Source of the DNA: Achromobacter sp. MYb9
Lineage (GTDB): Bacteria; Pseudomonadota; Gammaproteobacteria; Burkholderiales; Burkholderiaceae_B
DNA: 64,000 bases
Assembly: GCF_002975275.1 (NCBI RefSeq)
Contig: NZ_PCOQ01000011.1
Span: 124,001 to 188,000, forward strand
Direction of reading: 5' to 3'
Part shown: piece by piece, positions 59,280 to 64,000 of the stretch
How positions within the stretch are numbered: the first letter of the stretch is position 1
How the letters are laid out: each line of letters begins with the position of its first letter
Notes under the pieces: model-generated
The model's database searches: none
The model's input: only the letters and a program-made list of their open reading frames with translations
What the model was told of the DNA's origin: nothing
Made by a program: the position numbers and the translations under genes

Positions 59280-61151
59280 ATGGCGCCGACCACCACTTAC
59301 CGGGAACGCCCTTCGTTTACATCGGAAGACCTCACGACAGACGGGTTGGCCGCGGCGATTGCCGCCGATCACGCTTTGATCGGTTACGCCGTTGCTTCCG
59401 TCGAAAATACATACGAATTGGTGGAGGGCTCCGGTAGCGCGGTCGCTGTCGTGAACCGGGACGGAATGATCTTGTTTTCGCGCAGCGATCCTGGCCTTTG
59501 CGACATCGAGGGGCGGTCCATATTCGAGCCTGGCACGTGCTGGCGTGAATCCTGTAGAGGCAATAATGCAATAAGCTGCGCGCTATCGCAACGCGAAGGC
59601 GTCTGTATCCGTGGCGAAGATCACCAGACGTCGGACTATCACGAGTACTGTACCTATGCAGCCCCGATTTTTGGCGCGAAAGGTGAAGTCGTTGGTTTAC
59701 TCGCCGTGCTGACCAAGTGCGGCGCCGCGCAGTTGCATACCCTTGGATTCATCAAAACGATCGCTATCTTGGTCGAGAACCGCATGTTGGCCGGCGAAAT
59801 GCCTGACCGGCTGACGCTGTTTTTCCACACTAACCCCAGCAACGTGGGGACCATCAAGCAGTGCATCGCGGCCTTCGACGCGCAGGGCATTCTGGTGGGA
59901 ACCAACTCGACAGCTCGGTCATTTTTCAAGATCGTGAGTCCGCACACGCAGCTCACATTCGGCATGCTGTTCAGTCTGCCGTTCCAAGACCTGAAAAAAA
60001 TGTGGACGCAAGAACGCACCGATTCGTTTTCCCTTTCGTTGTGGGACGGTCGTTCGGTCAATGTTGCACTCAATCGAAGGGTGTGCACGGCGCACGGGCC
60101 GGGAGTGAAAGATAAGAACGCGTCCGAACACGATGGCAACACAGTCCGAGCGCCTGGCAGGGCCAAAAAACTTGAGTTTTCCGAACTTCTCTTGGAAGAC
60201 CTGGACATCGGGGACGCGCAAGTACACCGCGCCGTCGAAAAGGCGTCGCGGATCATAGGCCTTGATCTTCCCCTGATGGTTGAAGGCGAGTCCGGCGTCG
60301 GCAAGGAAATGTTCACTCGCGCCTTTCACAATAGCGGCCCCCGACGCGCAGGCCCCTTTGTCGCGGTCAATTGCGCAGCGATCCCTGAGCAGCTCATTGA
60401 GTCTGAGCTCTTCGGATACGACGAAGGGGCATTCACGGGAGCACGGCGACGTGGCCAACAGGGACGGATAGTTCAGGCCAACGGAGGCACACTGTTTCTC
60501 GATGAAATTGGAGATATGCCGCTACCGCTCCAAGGGCGTCTGTTGAGAGTACTGCAAGATCGTCAGGTCTTTCCTCTTGGCAGCGGCCGTGCCGTGCCTG
60601 TGAACTTGTCGATCATCTGCGCCACCCACAGGGACTTGAAGCAGGAAATTCGCGAACACCGGTTTCGGGAAGATCTGTATTACCGCCTTAATGGACTGAG
60701 AATCGTGCTTCCGCCCTTGCGCATGCGCACGGATCTCTCTGAACTTGTCCAGCTGCTGGCAGCGGCCGAGAGAAATGGTCGTGAAGTCACGATTTCCGAA
60801 GAAGTGATGGAGATATTCAGAAAGGCCACCTGGCCCGGAAACATCCGGCAGTTGCAGATGACGCTACGCACGGCGATTGCGCTTGCTGCGGGTGCCGACG
60901 TCGTGCGTAAGGAACATTTGCCCGACGAGTTTTTTTCCGAGATGTTGCCTGGCGCATCCAAGATTGACGTTGTCGAGACCATGGTTGAGTCGGGCAGGCT
61001 AAAGTTCGATGGCAGTTTGGCCAAGGTTCAGTCTGTGGCGATCCGAAGGGCCCTCGAGCAGGCAAACGGGAATATTTCAGAGGCCGCGCGGATTTTGGGT
61101 GTGAATCGGAAGACCATCTATAGAAGGATGGCGATTTCCGAACCTGAGTGA
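59280..61151 (+). CDS. sigma54-dependent activator, AcoR-like
   Basis: The 623-residue protein has an N-terminal GAF-type sensor (residues about 40-170, with six cysteines including C74, C87, C92, C100, C109 and C124), a PAS-like linker (190-270), an AAA+ domain with Walker A GESGVGKE at 336-343 and the sigma54-contacting GAFTGA loop in FGYDEGAFTGARRRG, and a Fis-type helix-turn-helix at the C-terminus (NISEAARILGVNRKTIYRRM). It activates sigma54 promoters; the obvious target is the promoter at 53700-53716 with its repeats. The cysteine-rich sensor could bind a cofactor or sense redox state, which is inference. Confidence 0.94.
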   Translation: MAPTTTYRERPSFTSEDLTTDGLAAAIAADHALIGYAVASVENTYELVEGSGSAVAVVNRDGMILFSRSDPGLCDIEGRSIFEPGTCWRESCRGNNAISCALSQREGVCIRGEDHQTSDYHEYCTYAAPIFGAKGEVVGLLAVLTKCGAAQLHTLGFIKTIAILVENRMLAGEMPDRLTLFFHTNPSNVGTIKQCIAAFDAQGILVGTNSTARSFFKIVSPHTQLTFGMLFSLPFQDLKKMWTQERTDSFSLSLWDGRSVNVALNRRVCTAHGPGVKDKNASEHDGNTVRAPGRAKKLEFSELLLEDLDIGDAQVHRAVEKASRIIGLDLPLMVEGESGVGKEMFTRAFHNSGPRRAGPFVAVNCAAIPEQLIESELFGYDEGAFTGARRRGQQGRIVQANGGTLFLDEIGDMPLPLQGRLLRVLQDRQVFPLGSGRAVPVNLSIICATHRDLKQEIREHRFREDLYYRLNGLRIVLPPLRMRTDLSELVQLLAAAERNGREVTISEEVMEIFRKATWPGNIRQLQMTLRTAIALAAGADVVRKEHLPDEFFSEMLPGASKIDVVETMVESGRLKFDGSLAKVQSVAIRRALEQANGNISEAARILGVNRKTIYRRMAISEPE

Positions 61152-61306
61152 CGCCCGGGCGCCGTGGCGCGGAGGGTGCTGCTCCATCAATGGGCTGGCC
61201 AGCCCAAGCCTCGTTTTCAGATACGGAGCAACTACGGTCCGACTAAGCAGGTACCTACACCGCGACTTGGCTGCATCTGTATCCCCTTCGAAATTTCGAC
61301 GCCACA

Positions 61307-62509
61307 CTACTGCTGGCAAAGCGTGGTTCCCATCGAGCGCAAGAATTGCACGCAACGGATGAGATCTGGAATCGGAACGAACTCATCCGGCTTGTGCGCT
61401 ACCCCGATGTCCCCTGGACCGCAAACGATGGTTGGTAGCTTCAGATATTGCTGGAACAAACCGGCCTCGGTCCCGAATGCCACCTTCCTATTTGTGCAGC
61501 ATCCAAGTAGCTCCATGGCGCGCGAAACCATCGGATGGTCGGGAGAAATGTTGTGGCCTGGGTACGAGACGATTTTCCGAAAGTGGATGTTGCACGAGTC
61601 CGACACGCGTTTCATCTGCGGAACTAGGACCTCGCGAGCAAACTGCTCAACGCGACCAAATATTTCATCCTGGTCGGCGTCTGGGAGGTTGCGCATTTCA
61701 AAGATGAACTTACATTCGCTTGGAATGATGTTTCCCGCAGTCCCGCCCGAAACTATCCCTGTCGACAGTGTTGAGTAGGGAACGTCGAAATCGACATCAA
61801 TTTCCCCGCCAGACTCGAGGTCGCTAGCCACACGAGCAATATGTGAAATGACCTGCGCCCCGAACTGGATGGCATTGACGCCTTTGGGTGTAAGGCTCGA
61901 ATGCGCCTCCAGACCCGAAACCACGCATTCGTAGAGCCGCCCTCCCTTGTGGCCGTTCACCACATCCATCGAGGTAGGTTCGCCCACCACGCAGAATCCG
62001 GGACGTACTCTTTTTTCCGCCACGTAGCTCAGCAAATCCCGCACCCCCAACACGCCAACCTCCTCGTCATACGAAAAGGCCAGGTGGACAGGCTTAGTTA
62101 GGTTCATAGCTGCGAACTCGGGTACCAAGTGCAACGCACACGCAAGGAAACCCTTCATGTCCGCAGTTCCCCTGCCGTATAGGCGCTCGCCCCGTTCGGT
62201 GACCTCGAACGGGGGGGTGCTCCATTCCTGCCCATCAACGGGAACGCAGTCGGTGTGTCCGCTCAGAACCAGGCCCCCGTCCACGTGCGGGCCAATCGTA
62301 GCCCACAAGTTTGCCTTGGTACCTTCCGCGTTTTTTACCAACGTTGTGTCTATCCCATAGATTTTCAGATAGTCGGCACAATAGTTGATCAACGCTAAGT
62401 TGCTCTCACGACTCGTCGTATCGAACGCCACGAGTTTAGAAAGCAAAGTGACGACATTCTGATCGTTCTGACTTACTTCAACCTTCGAATTTTTCAAACG
62501 GGTATCCAT
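61307..62509 (-). CDS. ArgE/DapE-family deacylase
   Basis: The 400-residue M20-family metalloenzyme has LVLSGHTDCVPVDGQEW with the first zinc histidine and aspartate, GRGTADMKGFLACAL with the bridging aspartate, SYDEEVGVLGVRDL with the catalytic glutamate pair, VGEPTSMDVVNGHKGG and a C-terminal FGTEAGLFQQY. It resembles acetylornithine deacetylase ArgE but may act on another N-acyl amino acid. GGAGG lies upstream of the ATG at 62509. It is transcribed behind an MHS transporter, which suggests uptake and deacylation of an external N-acylated compound. Confidence 0.92.
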   Translation of the reverse strand: MDTRLKNSKVEVSQNDQNVVTLLSKLVAFDTTSRESNLALINYCADYLKIYGIDTTLVKNAEGTKANLWATIGPHVDGGLVLSGHTDCVPVDGQEWSTPPFEVTERGERLYGRGTADMKGFLACALHLVPEFAAMNLTKPVHLAFSYDEEVGVLGVRDLLSYVAEKRVRPGFCVVGEPTSMDVVNGHKGGRLYECVVSGLEAHSSLTPKGVNAIQFGAQVISHIARVASDLESGGEIDVDFDVPYSTLSTGIVSGGTAGNIIPSECKFIFEMRNLPDADQDEIFGRVEQFAREVLVPQMKRVSDSCNIHFRKIVSYPGHNISPDHPMVSRAMELLGCCTNRKVAFGTEAGLFQQYLKLPTIVCGPGDIGVAHKPDEFVPIPDLIRCVQFLRSMGTTLCQQ

Positions 62510-62544
62510 CAACAGCCTCCGGGCAATTTCGATTGTGGAAGAGC

Positions 62545-63873
62545 TCACTGCATACGTGGCTCAACTACGTCAACGCGATCTGTCTTGGGCGCTGACGTCG
62601 CACGTGGCCTCACGGAATCGCTTAGCAAGAAGAGCCCGGCAAGTCCCACGATTCCACCGCCTACGGCGTACAAGACCGGAGCAAGGATCAAACCGGTGGC
62701 GTGAATCATCCAGGTCACAATCATCTGAGCGAAGCCGCCAAACACCATCACGGCCACGTTGTAACAAAGCGCCAAACCCGTTGAACGAACCCTCGACGGG
62801 AACTGCTCGCCCACAGTGGTCGAGAATGGACCAAGTAGACCGGCGAAAAAGAAGCTGAGCCCGGCATACGTGACAAGCAGCGATGAGAAGGACCTATCCA
62901 CCTCCACCCAATGAAACATGGGATACAAGAGGAGTACGTACGGAAGAAGCCCGAACAGCATCACGGCCCGGCGCCCGAAGCGATCTGACAAGTGTCCAAA
63001 AACCGGGATCGAGACCGTCATGAGAACCAGACCAGTCGCCTGCGCCATGTATGCGTCATGTAAGGCAAATCCGAACTCGCGACTCGCGTAGGTCGGCAAG
63101 TACATGACAAACGCATACACCGACGACGTGAGCGCGGTCGTGAGCATTAGCGTTGCAACTATCGGCCTTCTGTAACCTGAGAAAAGCGCTCGCAGACTTT
63201 GCTCCTCGGCAGCTCGACGACCTTCCTGCGCTTCTTCAGGCTCTTCGAGATGGCGGCGAATCCATATTCCCACCGGCGCGATTACGAGACCTATCACAAA
63301 TGGAATGCGCCAAGCGCCTGAAACCAGCTGTTCCGTCGTGAACAAAGACGTCATCAGCAGGCCAGTCAAAGCCCCCAACAAGGTTGCCAAGTTCTGGCCG
63401 AACATCTGCCATGAGCCGAACAAGCCTTTCCTTCCCGGAGGCGCAGCTTCAACTAGATAGGCCGTAGCCGATGCAAATTCTCCACCGGTAGCAAAGCCTT
63501 GAATGAGCCTCGCCATGACGATGATGACTGGCGCGCCGATGCCGATAGTTGCGTACGACGGCGTCAGGACGATCATAATCAAGGACAGGGTCATCAAACT
63601 CAGCACCAACTGAAGTGCAGCGCGCCTCCCCTTTCGGTCGGCATACATTCCGATCAACACGCCACCAATAGGCCTCGTTACGAAGCCAACGCCGATAGTT
63701 GCCATTGTGAGCAGAAGGCCTGTGTACTGGCTTTCGGTTGGGAAGAAGACCTTAGCAATGATTACTGCTAAAGATGCAAACACGCCAAAGTCATACCACT
63801 CCAACGCGTTGCCAACTATTGCCGCGGTCAACTGCTTCCACCGCGGCATCACCACCTTTTCTTGAGTAGCCAT
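62545..63873 (-). CDS. MHS-family major facilitator transporter
   Basis: The 442-residue protein has twelve membrane helices and MHS landmarks: AAIVGNALEWYDFGVFASLAVIIAKVFFP, PIGGVLIGMYADRKGRRAAL, IQGFATGGEFASATAYLVEAAPPGRKGLFGSW and GHLSDRFGRRAVML. It is a proton symporter of the proline/betaine, citrate or ketoglutarate type. The start at 63873 (MATQEKVV) fits family alignments; the frame runs on upstream to 63912 (MDQKRTSNP) and further to 63987. It is 35 bases upstream of the ArgE-like gene on the same strand and is likely its import partner. Nothing supported lies from 63874 to 64000. Confidence 0.92.
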   Translation of the reverse strand: MATQEKVVMPRWKQLTAAIVGNALEWYDFGVFASLAVIIAKVFFPTESQYTGLLLTMATIGVGFVTRPIGGVLIGMYADRKGRRAALQLVLSLMTLSLIMIVLTPSYATIGIGAPVIIVMARLIQGFATGGEFASATAYLVEAAPPGRKGLFGSWQMFGQNLATLLGALTGLLMTSLFTTEQLVSGAWRIPFVIGLVIAPVGIWIRRHLEEPEEAQEGRRAAEEQSLRALFSGYRRPIVATLMLTTALTSSVYAFVMYLPTYASREFGFALHDAYMAQATGLVLMTVSIPVFGHLSDRFGRRAVMLFGLLPYVLLLYPMFHWVEVDRSFSSLLVTYAGLSFFFAGLLGPFSTTVGEQFPSRVRSTGLALCYNVAVMVFGGFAQMIVTWMIHATGLILAPVLYAVGGGIVGLAGLFLLSDSVRPRATSAPKTDRVDVVEPRMQ

Positions 63874-64000
63874 GCGATTCGCCCTTGGGTTCGATGTTCT
63901 TTTCTGGTCCATCTCGCCGTCGGCTTCGACTAAAACCAAGCGGCCGTTGAGATGCAACCTGGCGCATGATAGGAAGCTGGTGGTCATACCGTAAAATACC

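Overview
The window looks like chromosomal DNA of a high-GC beta-proteobacterium. Gene content and protein style (many LysR regulators, MHS-type transporters, an AcoR-type sigma54 activator, an integrative-element cargo block) suggest Alcaligenaceae such as Bordetella or Achromobacter. This is inferred from family resemblance; there is no rRNA or tRNA here to settle it.

Region 1 (1-10.5 kb) reads as part of an integrative and conjugative element or genomic island. It holds a free-standing ClpX-type zinc finger, a beta-class DNA methyltransferase, an N6-methylase-like protein without an NPPY motif, an ArdB/KlcA antirestriction protein, a possible HEPN protein, an intact and a truncated SRAP (YedK-type) protein, a LexA-box-controlled orphan and an HNH nuclease-like protein. 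Repeated intergenic blocks sit between these genes. No integrase or conjugation gene is visible. Region 2 (10.5-16.5 kb) holds probable immunity or accessory proteins: a Rap1a/Tai-like protein, an 11-repeat Sel1 protein, several unknowns, one frameshifted gene and one orphan gene end.

Region 3 (17.4-23.1 kb) is a one-directional thiol-redox and electrophile-response cluster: tetR, DsbA/FrnE-like, OsmC, Old Yellow Enzyme homologue, two thioredoxins, a small membrane protein and trxB. Region 4 (23.3-29.8 kb) is a hydroxyacid operon: Ldh2-family dehydrogenase, polar amino-acid-type ABC transporter, FMN hydroxyacid oxidase and LysR. Region 5 (30-37.4 kb) carries a two-component system divergent from TauE, DsrE-like, DsbD, TlpA-like and DsbG genes, followed by decayed sequence. 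Region 6 (37.4-47.3 kb) has LysR, a MalY/PatB C-S lyase, a SdaC-like transporter, a second DsbG with a shortened dimerisation domain, a second tetR/DsbA-like pair with SDR and AhpD-like genes, a DapA-family aldolase, LysR and TetR. The two tetR modules (regions 3 and 6) share a palindrome, YCTACC-N8-GGYAGR, found in front of four transcription units.

Region 7 (46.7-61.2 kb) is the most coherent metabolic system. It contains a SoxC/SorA-like sulfite dehydrogenase with a cytochrome c, a second PatB-like lyase, an FMN hydroxyacid oxidase, an AldA-like aldehyde dehydrogenase, a four-component Rieske monooxygenase of methanesulfonate-monooxygenase type (alpha subunit with the unusual C-x-H-x26-C-x2-H spacing), an MHS transporter, a TauE-like exporter and an AcoR-type sigma54 activator. 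A near-perfect sigma54 promoter and about five tandem 10-bp repeats precede the oxygenase. I infer a sulfonate desulfonation pathway. The AldA-like enzyme and hydroxyacid oxidase suggest a hydroxyalkanesulfonate giving glycolaldehyde or lactaldehyde plus sulfite, rather than methanesulfonate itself. Region 8 (61.3-63.9 kb) is an ArgE/DapE-family deacylase with its MHS transporter.
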